DNA of 64,000 bases from Collinsella aerofaciens (GTDB lineage: Bacteria; Actinomycetota; Coriobacteriia; Coriobacteriales; Coriobacteriaceae). The position numbers and the translations under genes were made by a program. The notes below the pieces were generated by a model. It did not search any database and was not told the DNA's origin. It worked only from the letters and a program-made list of their open reading frames with translations. Shown piece by piece: positions 42,006 through 51,700 of this stretch (its first letter is position 1; every line of letters starts with the position of its first letter). Location of the stretch: assembly GCF_015561195.1 (NCBI RefSeq), contig NZ_JADMSU010000008.1:1-64000 (forward strand), read 5' to 3'.

Positions 42006-43028
42006 CTACACCGTGAGGAACATCATCACGATGATCATGGCAAAGCCGATAAGGTCGGTCGGCAAAAACACCGTGCCCAGCATAACGGCGCTGGTGATGG
42101 TCGCCGAAACCGGCTCCACAGTTCCGATGAGACTCGCACGCACCGAGCCGATGTCCTTAACGCCCTGCATATAGAGCATGTAAGCAAAAAACGAGCCGAT
42201 AACCACGAACACCGCGAGCGCCTCGACGCCGGCAGCGTCGAGTGCCGGCATATGCGCCCAAGGCTGCACGAAGACGCACGAGACCACGCCCGCCGTGAGC
42301 ATTGCCGAGCCCGTGACGATGGGGCTGCCGTATTCGGGCAGGATCTTGGCGGGAATCACCGCCATACACGTGGCGCTGACCGCACACATAAGACCTGCTG
42401 CCAGGCCAAGCGGCGAGATATTCAGGCTGGTGGGGTCGCCGCCGGTGGCGATTAAAAAGGTTCCACCCAGAGCCAGGCCAATGCCGATGACTTCGCGAGT
42501 ACGCGGCATGCGGCGATCGGTCACGCAGGTGTAGCCCATGATGATAACGAGCTGCAGGCACTGGAGCACCGTCGCGGTTCCGGCGTTCGTCAGGCGCACG
42601 GCCGAAAGATAGCAAAACTGGTTGAACAGCAGACCAAAGGCGGTAAAGAGCAGCAGCTGCTTGCGATCGGCGGGTGTGGTCCAGAGCTTAATCAGGCGCT
42701 CGCGGTCGCGCGTAACAACCACGGCCATAAAGAGTAGACCGGCGAGAATCTGACGCACGCTCATAAGCCACAAGGTGTCGACGTGGTAGGTATCGAACAG
42801 AAAGCTCGCGCTGGTGCCCGAGAAGCCCCAAAACGAACCGCCCACCAGCGTAGCCAAGACGCCCGTGATCATCTTGCGCGTCGAAGCGCTGTTCAGGCGG
42901 TCGCGCCATGCGCGACGGGTGTTGCGGCTGAGCTCGTCGGTGCCCTCGGGCACATCAATGTTCGATATATCGGTCATCGGCACCGAAGCCCCTGCGCCTT
43001 CGACCTGCTCGACACACTCTTTGCTCAT
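42006..43028 (-). CDS. EamA/DMT-family transporter
   Basis: 340-aa membrane protein with about ten hydrophobic segments arranged as two EamA repeats. The first begins GVLATLVGGSFWGFSGTSAS and the second GLAAGLMCAVSATCMAVIP, with the typical PVSATITSAVMLGT block near the end of repeat two. It belongs to the drug/metabolite transporter superfamily, so it is likely an exporter of a small metabolite or amino acid; the substrate cannot be read. A 50-residue charged N-terminal tail is present. The start at 43028 follows a GGGGGAG site. The stretch upstream (43029-43259) holds no gene that I can support. Confidence 0.88.
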   Translation of the reverse strand: MSKECVEQVEGAGASVPMTDISNIDVPEGTDELSRNTRRAWRDRLNSASTRKMITGVLATLVGGSFWGFSGTSASFLFDTYHVDTLWLMSVRQILAGLLFMAVVVTRDRERLIKLWTTPADRKQLLLFTAFGLLFNQFCYLSAVRLTNAGTATVLQCLQLVIIMGYTCVTDRRMPRTREVIGIGLALGGTFLIATGGDPTSLNISPLGLAAGLMCAVSATCMAVIPAKILPEYGSPIVTGSAMLTAGVVSCVFVQPWAHMPALDAAGVEALAVFVVIGSFFAYMLYMQGVKDIGSVRASLIGTVEPVSATITSAVMLGTVFLPTDLIGFAMIIVMMFLTV

Positions 43029-43259
43029 TCCACTCCCCCGAAACAGTCTGGAAGCAATTCGGCTTACCTTACCACGGCGAAGGCACCAGCCGAAGGCTTG
43101 TCCGCTTATCGGTAGGACAATTCCGCAGGCGTCTTTCCATAGCTCGATACCGCAATGGCCTTGCATTATGCGACAGCCAAATCGCGGCAGCGGGCTCTTT
43201 TGAAATGGATATGACAAAGCTCCCGAATTCCACAATGTAAGCGATTTTTAAAAATGTTC

Positions 43260-43288
43260 TTGCCACCGAGTTCAGGCTCCGTTATATT
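43260..43288 (+). promoter_or_regulatory. Promoter of tRNA-Val
   Basis: TTGCCA and TATATT are exactly 17 bp apart, about 29 bp before the tRNA 5' end. Confidence 0.8.
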
Positions 43289-43317
43289 ATCCCTTGCGCG
43301 CTTGCGCACCCTTGATC

Positions 43318-43392
43318 GGGCGTTTAGCTCAGGGGGAGAGCGCTTCCCTGACACGGAAGAGGTCAGAAGTTCAAATCTTCTAACGCCCACCA
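43318..43392 (+). tRNA. tRNA-Val(GAC)
   Basis: Cloverleaf with acceptor GGGCGTT/AACGCCC, anticodon loop CTGACAC (GAC) in a CTTCC/GGAAG stem, and T-loop GTTCAAATC. The discriminator A and CCA are encoded. It marks the left edge of the accessory stretch to 48.5 kb. Confidence 0.96.
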
Positions 43393-43400
43393 AATGTTCG

Positions 43401-43437
43401 CAGCTCAGAGGCCATGTCCTCTGGGCTGTTTTGTTTT
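43401..43437 (+). terminator. Terminator after tRNA-Val
   Basis: CAGCTCAGAGG/CCTCTGGGCTG hairpin followed by TTTTGTTTT. Confidence 0.88.
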
Positions 43438-43644
43438 ATGTCGCCAAATCCGCTGGCAGTTCCAACCGTCATCGCAACGTAGCATCAATTCACCTGACGA
43501 ATGGCTGCCAAACATATTCAATACCCCAACATCAACAATAGCCAGGCACAAAACTGCGCCGCAAGCTGCTCCAACCGCCCAACTGGCCAAAAGCCGACCA
43601 TCTACTTGCCGATCTATCCATCGGCATAACCAATCAGTCCGCAC
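43405..43644 (-). CDS. Possible small membrane protein, 79 aa
   Basis: A GTG-started frame with a GAGAAG site six bases upstream. One plausible membrane segment lies at residues about 18-45 (LLASWAVGAACGAVLCLAIV). The last 15 codons run through the tRNA-Val terminator, which is unusual and argues against it, as does the lack of any recognised family. It is listed because the frame has a coherent hydrophobic helix and a ribosome binding site, and because otherwise 43438-43727 contains nothing. Confidence 0.3.
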   Translation of the reverse strand: MRTDWLCRWIDRQVDGRLLASWAVGAACGAVLCLAIVDVGVLNMFGSHSSGELMLRCDDGWNCQRIWRHKTKQPRGHGL

Positions 43645-43727
43645 CGCAACTTCTCAGCAAAACGCCGCGATGTCTGCGCCCTGCGGTATCCTTGAGCCAC
43701 TTGCACCTGCAGCACCAAGGAGCCGCC

Positions 43728-44414
43728 ATGCGCACCGAGCTCGATGTCCCCTTTTCGCACAAAGAAGAAGCCAAGGCGCTGGGCGCCAAATGGGACCGAA
43801 CCAAGAAGATCTGGTATGTACCCAGCGGCGTCAACCCCGAGCCCTTTGCCGAGTGGCTGCCCGGTGTTGACCGATCCGACCCCTCAGCGCCGTATATATA
43901 TCTAGTACTGGGCAAGCGCGAGTGCTGGAAGTGTCACAAAGAGACCTCGGTCGCGGCCTTCGGCATTCCCTATCGAACCGATGACGGCAAGGGCATCGCC
44001 ATCGCGCACGCGCCCAACGAAGCCGGGCACATTACCATCGACACGGCCAACGCCAACGCACTCGCCATCGTGCCCGCTCTTGGCTGCGTCCCGGGCGAGA
44101 TCCGCGACTATCTTTCTAAGCGCTGCGGCTACAAGCCCGTAGGCGCGCGAGCCTCCAAAGCCCCGTCGCTCGGCAACACGTGCACCAGTTGCGACGCGCT
44201 GCAAGGCAGCCACTATCTGTTCGAAGAACCCACGTCCCCGTTTGCCCTCACCGCCATCAACAAGCTGCCGGCACTGGACTTTGTGCGTGTCGAAGTTGCC
44301 GGCGTCTTTGGCGTCCCGGCCACGCGCACCGACTTTGACCAGGCACTCTTTACTTGGGCACGCGACCATCACGCCGAGTTCCACAAGCAGCTCGGTGAGG
44401 GGATTTATTTGTAG
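43728..44414 (+). CDS. DUF5710 domain protein with two CxxC pairs
   Basis: 228-aa protein whose first 40 residues (LDVPFSHKEEAKALGAKWDR, then TKKIWYVPSGVNPEPF) are a DUF5710 domain, a small module often attached to DNA-processing or mobile-element proteins. A zinc-type CWKCHKE near residue 65 and a second CTSCD near 150 follow. The rest is unrecognised. The start at 43728 has an AAGGAG site; the longer upstream frame lacks support. It stands in the accessory stretch next to tRNA-Val, so a link to mobile DNA or defence is plausible but not shown. Confidence 0.75.
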   Translation: MRTELDVPFSHKEEAKALGAKWDRTKKIWYVPSGVNPEPFAEWLPGVDRSDPSAPYIYLVLGKRECWKCHKETSVAAFGIPYRTDDGKGIAIAHAPNEAGHITIDTANANALAIVPALGCVPGEIRDYLSKRCGYKPVGARASKAPSLGNTCTSCDALQGSHYLFEEPTSPFALTAINKLPALDFVRVEVAGVFGVPATRTDFDQALFTWARDHHAEFHKQLGEGIYL

Positions 44415-44452
44415 GAACGGAGATGCCTTCACAGCCAGCTCCTCCGCATCAC

Positions 44453-44713
44453 CTATCCCTCGTCGCCGGCATCGTACACGATATCGAGGCCACAAACAGG
44501 GCATTTCTCCTGATACACCGGCATATGAACGCCTGTCCGTTTTCTCGCTTCGTCGCTAAGTCTGTCGCGCGCATCGATGAACCAAATGTCGAGGCACGGT
44601 ATTTGCGAGCCGCAGCAAGGACAGGCGACGACAAACGACCCGCAATCAACTTCTACGCTCGGAAACATCTTGTTGTCTATAAGGGCGCACGGCAGTTTTC
44701 CGTACTTCCCCAT
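44453..44713 (-). CDS. Zinc-ribbon protein, 86 aa
   Basis: Short protein beginning MGKYGKLPCALIDNK with two cysteine clusters (VACPCCGSQIPC and KCPVCGLDI) that would bind one structural zinc. No other domain is visible. The start was put at 44713 because a GAGG site lies about ten bases upstream and the longer frame adds an unrelated arginine-rich segment. It lies between the convergent DUF5710 gene and the HNH nuclease gene on the same strand as the nuclease. Function unknown; it may be an accessory of the neighbouring nuclease. Confidence 0.6.
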   Translation of the reverse strand: MGKYGKLPCALIDNKMFPSVEVDCGSFVVACPCCGSQIPCLDIWFIDARDRLSDEARKRTGVHMPVYQEKCPVCGLDIVYDAGDEG

Positions 44714-44859
44714 CGCAATATCGCCTCGCCAGCTCACGCTCGCTCCCCTCTCGCTATACAAATCAGGAAGAGCATGCACCAGCAGGCGTGCGCGAGATTG
44801 CATCGCCACGCGATCCGATCAAACAACACGATCGTAAAAGACCGCCAAAGCCAAATACG

Positions 44860-45942
44860 CTAATACGGCAGAAGCCCCACCTTTTCACGCTTCTTTTCCG
44901 AGCGATCGAACTCAATGCGATGGGCCTCAAGAAACACCGTATTGGGTCGCCACTGACGCTCATTCGGCTGCCTTAGCGTCGCACCCGCAAAGGAAGCGTA
45001 GTCGGTCTTATCCAGCAGGTACGATCCGCACAGCCGATATTCGCCGCAAACAGGCTCAAACGAAATCAGGTGAGCATCAAATAGGGAATGAAGGTCGCGC
45101 CGAAGCAGAATGCCGTTGCTGGCAACCTGCGATTTGGGTCCCGAGTAATTCTCGATATGTGCAGCCTCCAGAGCTTCGCTGACGCCGCAGTCCGACACCG
45201 CGCAACGACCGTCATAGGCGGCAACGAGCTGCTTGCGGAACCATTGTTGCCCCAATCGCTCGCGCCTTAACGCATAGCGGACCTTTTCGTCGTCGGTTGC
45301 ACCCTGTCCGGCAAACTCAATATTGACGGGTACGTGCTTCAGATAACTCATGTCGGGCGCAAAACGAGGGTCCGGTCCGCCTTTATGAACAGGACCGTGC
45401 AAAACAAACCATCCGTTTTCCGGCTCGAACCGCTCAACAAACGCAAGGCCGAGCACCTTATAGCCCACCTCGGTTGCAAATATGACTCCGACTGGGACGC
45501 CACATTCCATGCAGTTGAGCATTTTACGGTTGTAATTCTGGTCTCGAAAACCAACGGTACCCGGCGCTTGAACCGAGTACTTAATGACCCACGTACCATC
45601 GTCCAAATAGAGCGGAGGCACATCGGTGTAGAAGCTCTTTTTAGAGTTATGGACCGAAAGCGCAAACGTCTTATTGGGATCTTGCTTCACCCGATCCTGG
45701 CCCGGCCAGAAGATCCCTGAATCCCGCGTTACGGGAAAGAAGTCCGAGCCAATTCTCAAACGATACTGATACTGAGGGCTATCTACCTTGGTGCGGTGCG
45801 GAAGGCTGGTCCAAACGCCGCCGCGCTGCTCCTCACCCAGAAACCACTCCCATGCCTCAACGTATTCGGAAGGCACGAGACTGCAGGCACGGTCATAGCT
45901 TGGTCCATCCATCAACGGAACAGCAAGGTCAATGTCGTTCAT
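44860..45942 (-). CDS. HNH endonuclease
   Basis: 360-aa protein with a C-terminal HNH nuclease domain: RKQLVAAYDGRCAVSDCGVS supplies the first cysteine pair, LEAAHIENYSG the metal-binding His, and NGILLRRDLHSLFDAHLIS the second Asn/His part. The N-terminal 210 residues (WTSLPHRTKVDSPQYQYRL, then FFPVTRDSGIFWPGQDR) are unrecognised and probably recognise DNA. This architecture is typical of solitary restriction-type or mobile-element nucleases. No methyltransferase is next to it. GC content and codon use appear lower than in flanking core genes, consistent with acquisition. Confidence 0.8.
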   Translation of the reverse strand: MNDIDLAVPLMDGPSYDRACSLVPSEYVEAWEWFLGEEQRGGVWTSLPHRTKVDSPQYQYRLRIGSDFFPVTRDSGIFWPGQDRVKQDPNKTFALSVHNSKKSFYTDVPPLYLDDGTWVIKYSVQAPGTVGFRDQNYNRKMLNCMECGVPVGVIFATEVGYKVLGLAFVERFEPENGWFVLHGPVHKGGPDPRFAPDMSYLKHVPVNIEFAGQGATDDEKVRYALRRERLGQQWFRKQLVAAYDGRCAVSDCGVSEALEAAHIENYSGPKSQVASNGILLRRDLHSLFDAHLISFEPVCGEYRLCGSYLLDKTDYASFAGATLRQPNERQWRPNTVFLEAHRIEFDRSEKKREKVGLLPY

Positions 45943-46157
45943 CGCCAACACCTACAACCATACGAACGCGAGTCATGCCCCTCAATAATATGGCCGAGAG
46001 TCAATTATTACGAGATCTCATTCCGCGATCGACACATCGTTGATGCTCTCGGTTTGCCGCTGGCGCGCTTGTACCCCGCTACCCCACTCCCCTGTATACT
46101 GATGTAGCACGTGTTTCATCCGGGCTTGTTGGGCCGGATTGTTCATGGGAGGGTCTT

Positions 46158-46650
46158 ATGACTGCTTCGAATCCGCCTAAGGGGAGCGTTTCTTCTTCGT
46201 CCATCAAGCCGGTTACGCGCAAGGCCGTGCGCTGCCAGCGCGAGGTCGCCTGGCTTGTCACGCAGGCGGCGGGCAGGCTTGTAGCGACCACTCAGGACGT
46301 TAATGCGCCTACGCCGAGCTTTGTGTTAGCGGCGGCGCTGGCATCCTGTGCGCCAATTGGAGCTTGCCGCACAGGATGCCAGCGGCCACCTCGACTACCA
46401 GAATGTTATGGCGCCCGACCTGCAAACGTTCTGTCACATGGCCAAGTTGTCCGCCGCGCCCAATGCGCTTTCGGACGCAGGCTACATGTTTACGCTTTCG
46501 GGCGCGGACCTTATCCGCGACATCTATGCATACTGCAGCGAGCTCACCGAGCGCCACGTCTTTGACGCGGCAGAAGTCAAACCGGGATATGTCATCAAGC
46601 TGGTTCTTAGGCTGTTCTTGATGGACGGGTTCGGGGCCATGCCGGCGTAA
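46158..46650 (+). pseudogene. Frameshifted hypothetical gene
   Basis: Two overlapping frames appear to be one broken gene. The first (from ATG 46158, with a GGGAGGG site) encodes MTASNPPKGSVSSSSIK through FVLAAALASCA. The second, shifted by one base near 46347, continues as RQLELAAQDASGHLDYQNVM and ends FLMDGFGAMPA. Joined, they would give a protein of about 163 aa with uniform composition, whereas each frame alone runs into Arg/Pro-rich noise beyond the junction. No slippery heptamer is visible, so a plain frameshift mutation or sequencing error is likelier than programmed shifting. Function unknown. Confidence 0.65.
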
Positions 46651-46750
46651 GCCGAGTCTTTAGCATCACCGTCGACTGAGCAACAACCGCTTTACCTTAG
46701 TGGGCGCCAATCGAGGGTCGATTATTGGGTCGCCTCGTCCACTAACGCAT

Positions 46751-48217
46751 TTATTCCACGCGCTCTGACAGTCGATATTTGCGGTTGCGGCTTGTCGACG
46801 GCGCCGTCGGCTCAAGCTCACCCTGCTCAATGAGCGCATTGACGCGTGCCCTAACCTGGGAAACCGTGAGTCCCGTGCGCTCCGCCAGTTCGCGCGTCCC
46901 CAATTCGCCGTAGCGCTTGAGTGCCGTCATAATCAAGTCCCCGCCATGATCGACCGACTCGATCTTTGAACGGTAAAGTACGACCTTGAACCGATCGAAC
47001 CCCGGGCAGAACAGGGGCTCGGCCAGACCATGTGCGCGCATGGCATCGATCATCATCGGGATGCCCGAGCCATTGCCCTCAGCCGGCGAACCTGCGCCAT
47101 CCGGCAGCGGGACAATCGACATGAGTTTCACGAGCGTCGCGTTACGGCATCGGGAGCTGCCGTCAAACAAGTTCTCGCGAGTCTTCCCTCCATAAAGGCC
47201 GCCGGGATTCGTCACCTCGATACGGTCGTCAAAAACGTCGACGGCGATCGATTGCCCACAGAACCGATCCCCGTATTCCCTGTGGATAACCGCGTTGGCG
47301 ACTGCCTCGCGCAGGACCTCCTCGGGAATCTCCAGCGAGTCGATACGCGAGATGCCTTGGACGGTCGAGGTGCGGCGCAGGTTTTTGGCGACAGCCGCGA
47401 CAGTATCCGAAATCATCTCGCCCAGGGTGCCCTCGCAGACTGTGCGGTCCATAAACCTTAGCGGTCCCGCAGCGCCCTTTTGAGTTCCCGCATGGACAGC
47501 TACATCAATGAAGAGCTTGGGATAGAACTGCTGAGGGTAAACGCCCGCGGCAAGGAGGCCAGCCTTGGTAACATTGCCCTGGGGGTCGAGGAAATTCAGA
47601 CGCTCCATCTTTGTCTTCCTGTCCGTCGCACCGTGCATCGCTCGAGGCGTCAACGAATAGGCACGCTCTATCGTGCGGTCGACCAGCGACTCGTCGAGAT
47701 CGCTCACACTCGTGCCGGGCACCGTATCGCGATCGCTAGGACTCGTCCGTTCGTATGACGACAGCGCCAAAACCTCGGTCGACGAAAGCGGCACGTCTTT
47801 GTCATCGATGCGCTTGTAGCTGCCGCCCTGGGCGCCCCGTTCTATTACATAGCAAGGCTTGCTCGACGGGCCGAGCTCCTCGATTGTGATGACGAGAACA
47901 ACGGTACCCCGAAGCCCCACGCGCTCAATGGTGTATTTGGGCGGATTGGCCAGCTTTCCGCGACCGCCAGCATCGCCCATGCCCGCCACGAATTGGTTGA
48001 GCACTTTCTCGGTCTCAAAGTTTGCAACTGGGACAAAACCCGCGCGCTCGCTCACTCCGAGTACGATGATGCCGCCGGCGGTGTTTGCGAAAGCGCTGAC
48101 CGTTTCCCATACGTCGCGGGAAAGCGTCGTGGCGCTCTCCTTGACCTCAACGTTAAGATCGTCCGAGCCCATGCGCCTTAAAGACTCGAGCAGACCGGTC
48201 AGTTCGTTTTCGTTCAT
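46751..48217 (-). CDS. AlbA_2/Schlafen-type DNA-binding regulator with ATPase-like and winged-helix domains
   Basis: 488-aa protein. Residues about 20-140 are an AlbA_2 putative DNA-binding domain (VEVKESATTLSRDVWETVSA, FANTAGGIIVLGV). A HATPase_c_4-like region follows (LREAVANAVIHREYGDR, then IEVTNPGGLYGG), and the C-terminal 60 residues form a winged helix (RELAERTGLTVSQVRARVNA). This is the common RecG-like/Schlafen-AlbA transcriptional regulator architecture. ATG 48217 has AAAGGA seven bases upstream. Immediately upstream are two near-identical 70-bp operators, so it probably represses itself; no partner gene is cotranscribed. Confidence 0.85.
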   Translation of the reverse strand: MNENELTGLLESLRRMGSDDLNVEVKESATTLSRDVWETVSAFANTAGGIIVLGVSERAGFVPVANFETEKVLNQFVAGMGDAGGRGKLANPPKYTIERVGLRGTVVLVITIEELGPSSKPCYVIERGAQGGSYKRIDDKDVPLSSTEVLALSSYERTSPSDRDTVPGTSVSDLDESLVDRTIERAYSLTPRAMHGATDRKTKMERLNFLDPQGNVTKAGLLAAGVYPQQFYPKLFIDVAVHAGTQKGAAGPLRFMDRTVCEGTLGEMISDTVAAVAKNLRRTSTVQGISRIDSLEIPEEVLREAVANAVIHREYGDRFCGQSIAVDVFDDRIEVTNPGGLYGGKTRENLFDGSSRCRNATLVKLMSIVPLPDGAGSPAEGNGSGIPMMIDAMRAHGLAEPLFCPGFDRFKVVLYRSKIESVDHGGDLIMTALKRYGELGTRELAERTGLTVSQVRARVNALIEQGELEPTAPSTSRNRKYRLSERVE

Positions 48218-48278
48218 CTGCACGTCCTTTCGCTCGGTTCTGCGAAGAATGCCGCGAATAGATTTCCTTCGTCTCTCA

Positions 48279-48352
48279 GTTATCTCTCGTAATTATCTCT
48301 CATCTTTCTGTTATCTCTCATATTAGAGAGGAGTGAGAGATGAAAGATAAGA
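48279..48352. promoter_or_regulatory. Operator-like repeat cluster A
   Basis: TTATCTCTC occurs three times in direct orientation and as the complement GAGAGATGAAAGATAA. It is nearly identical to 48445-48514 and lies 60 bp upstream of the AlbA-type regulator start. Confidence 0.75.
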
Positions 48353-48444
48353 TGTCTGTCATCTGTTTCATTTAAACATGTTTTCGCTGGTAAAACAATC
48401 TATATTGAGACAATACCATGGTTGTCTGTCTCCTTGCAGCATTG

Positions 48445-48514
48445 TTATCTCTCATATTTATCTCTCATCTTTCTGTTATCTCTCGTATTAGAGACGAATG
48501 AGATATGAGAGATG
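48445..48514. promoter_or_regulatory. Operator-like repeat cluster B
   Basis: Second copy of the TTATCTCTC cluster, about 166 bp from the first. It differs by paired A/G changes at the same half-site positions. An AT-rich stretch that could hold the promoter lies between the copies. Confidence 0.75.
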
Positions 48515-48526
48515 TGCGGGCGGCGG

Positions 48527-48655
48527 ATGAGCGTGGATTTTGGACGGTCGGGAAATGAGGGTGGATATTTGGACGGTTTTTGGGCGTTTTGAGGCTGATT
48601 CCGTCCGAAAATCCACTCTCATTCGATAGGCGTCCAAGTTTCCACGCTCGTGCGG
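48527..48655. repeat. GAGCGTGGA repeat locus 1 (inverted pair of units)
   Basis: Two units in plus orientation (GAGCGTGG at 48529, GAGGGTGG at 48557) face two in minus orientation (CCACTCTC at 48613, CCACGCTC at 48642; spacing 29). The whole forms a large imperfect hairpin upstream of the M16C peptidase gene. Confidence 0.8.
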
Positions 48656-48786
48656 TGAACGCGCGGGACCTTTGTCCAATCCGCCGGCATCGTCTTCAGT
48701 TCGCCGCAGAGCCGCGCCCCCATATGGGTATACTCTCGAGGATTCGACTCGATTCGCCCCCGCTGGGGCGTCAAAGGAGACTGCAT

Positions 48787-51700
48787 ATGCCCACCACCTC
48801 AACCGACCCGCGCGCCGCTGCCGCCGCACTGCTGGTGCCCGGCACTACCTGCCACGGCTTTGCCGTCGAGCGCTGCGAGACCGTACCCGAGCTCGACTCG
48901 GACGCCTACGTGCTTCGCCACACCGTCTCGGGCGCTCGCCTGCTGTACCTGGCGTGCGACGACGAAAACAAGGCCTTTGCCATTGGCTTTAAGACGCCGC
49001 CGGCCGATTCCACCGGCGTGTTCCATATTCTTGAGCACTCGGTGCTGTGCGGGTCGGCCAAGTTTCCCGTCAAGGAGCCGTTCGTGGACCTGATCAAGAG
49101 CTCCATGCAGACGTTCCTCAACGCCATGACCTACCCCGACAAGACCATCTACCCCGTCGCCACCACCAACGAGCAGGACCTCTACAACCTGATGGACGTG
49201 TACCTGGACGCGGTGTTCAACCCGGCCATCTATACCAAGCCCACCATTTTTGAGCAGGAGGGCTGGCACTACGAGCTGGACCTGCCGGAGAGCGCCGGGG
49301 GCGAGGGCGGCGACAGCTCCGCGAGCCTGCGCGAGGGCACGCTGCGCTATAACGGCGTAGTGTTCAACGAAATGAAGGGCGCGCTGTCCGACCCCATGAG
49401 CGTGCTGGACGACGCCGTCAACGCCGCGCTCTATCCCGACACCGCCTATGCGCACGAGAGTGGCGGCGACCCGCGCGCGATTCCCGCGCTCACCTACGAG
49501 CAGTTCCTGGACACGCACGCGCGCCACTACAATCCTTCCAACTCCTACATCACGCTCTACGGCGACCTGGACGTGGACCGCGCACTGGCCTTTTTGGACG
49601 AGCGCTATCTGTCGCAGCCGAGCGCTGCGAGCCGCCGCATGGACGCAGCCGTCGCCGCCGGCGAGAACCCGTCCACGCTGGCACCCAATCCGCTGGGCGT
49701 GCAAGCGCCCGTGACCTGCGAGTACAAGCGTGTCGAGATGGCCACCACGCCCGAGAACGCCTTGGTGGGCCTGGGCCTTGTGCTGGGCAGCGCGCTCGAC
49801 CGCAAGCGCACGATCGCAGCGGACATCTTGTTTGAGGCGCTGCTGGGTTCCAACGAAGCGCCGGTTAAGAAGGCCATTCTGGCCGCCGGCCTGGGCGGCA
49901 ACGTGGTGAGCTACACCGCGGCCGAGAGCCTGCAGCCCTACGAGCTCATCATGCTGCAAAACGCGCAGCCCGGCGTGGCGCGCGAGCTGCGCCGCGTGTT
50001 CCAAGACGCCTGCCGCAACCTGTGCGAGCACGGCGTTCCGCGCGAGCGCCTGGAGGCCATCATCAGCAGCAACGAATACGACCTGCGCCAGCGCGACTAC
50101 GGTATCGCCGACGGCGTGGCCATTGCGTGCGACGCGCTGAGCACCTGGCTCTACGATGACGACGCCGCAACGTTGGCACTCAAGTACGGCCCGGTGTACG
50201 AGGAGCTGCGCGGCGAGCTGAACGGCAGCTACTTTGAGGACCTGCTGCGCGAGCTGGTGCTGCAGAACGACCACATGGCACTGGTCGAGCTGGTGCCGGT
50301 GGACGCCGCCGAGGGTTCGGAGGGTACCGAGGCCGCCGAGCTGACAGCCAAGCGCGACGCCATGAACGATGCCGAGCTGGCCGATGTGGTCGAGCGCACG
50401 GCCGTGCTGCGTGCCGCGCAGGAGGCCGAGGACACGCCCGAGGCCAAGGCCACGCTGCCGCGCCTGCGCGTGTCCGACATTGGCGAGGCGCGCCCCGAGC
50501 CGCCGCTCGTTGTGGACACGACCGCGCCCATCCCCTGTCTGCGCCACGGCATCCCCACCAACCGCCTGGCCTACGCCATGCAGTACTTCGACCTGAGTTG
50601 TGTCGCGTTTGAGGACCTGCCCTATGTGACGCTGCTCTGCCGCCTGCTCAAGCAGCTGCCCACGAGCGAGCATTCGGCCGAGGAGCTCGACAACCTGCTT
50701 GCCGGCAAGCTGGGTTTTTTGAGCTTCACGACCGAGGTCATGACCCAGCCCGACGTGGACGGCGTGCGCCCCTATCTGCTGGTGAGCGCCGGTGCCCTGT
50801 CCGAAAAAATCGATGCGCTGGCGAGCCTGCCGCGCGAGGTGTGGTCGAGCACGCTATTGCTCGACGCCGACGCCGACCGCGTGCGCGACGTGCTCACGCA
50901 GATTCGCATTGGGCTCGAGCAGGGCTTTATCAACAACGGTCACTCGGCGGCGCTCGGTCGCGCGATGAGCTACGGCTCGCCTTCAGCCGTGGTGCGCGAA
51001 CAGCTTTCGGGCGTGGACTTCTACCTATTCCTGCGCGATCTGCTCGAGCACTTTGACGAGCGACTGGACGACCTGCGTGCCAAACTTGCCGAGCTGGCAG
51101 GCCGCATCTTTGTGGCCGACGGCTGCATGGCGAGCTTTACCGGCAGCGATGAGGACTTTGACGCGTACTGGGATGCCGCGGGCAACCTGGGGCTTGGCGC
51201 GGGCGATGGCGCCGGCCGCGACGCGCTCGTGGTGCCGGCGCCGTGCGACTGCCACGAGGCTTTCGTGATCCCCAGCGACATCTGCTTTGCCGCGCGTGCG
51301 TGCGATCCGCGTCGCTTGGGGCTCGACGTGACAGGCGCTTGGGCCGTGGCCGCCAACGCGCTCTCCTACGACTACCTGTGGAACGAGATCCGCGTGAAGG
51401 GCGGTGCATACGGCTGCGGATTCCGCGCAGCCGGCGAGCGCCAGACGGCGTTCTACACCTACCGCGACCCGGCGATCGACCCCTCGATTGAGCGCGTGGC
51501 GCGCGCAGGCGAATGGCTCGGCAGCTTTGAGCCCGACGAGGCCGCCTTCGAGGGCTTTATCGTGAGCTGCGTGAGCGGCATGGACGCGCCGGTGAAGCCG
51601 TACGCGCTCACCAAGCGCCGCAACACGACCTACCTGGCCGGGCTCGATCCGCACGCGCGCGAGGAGCGTCGCGCCCAGATGCTCGCCGCCACGCCCGGTG

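Noticed and set aside
43166-43393. 75-aa minus-strand frame with RRFELLTSSVSGKR
   Set aside because: Translation of the antisense of tRNA-Val.
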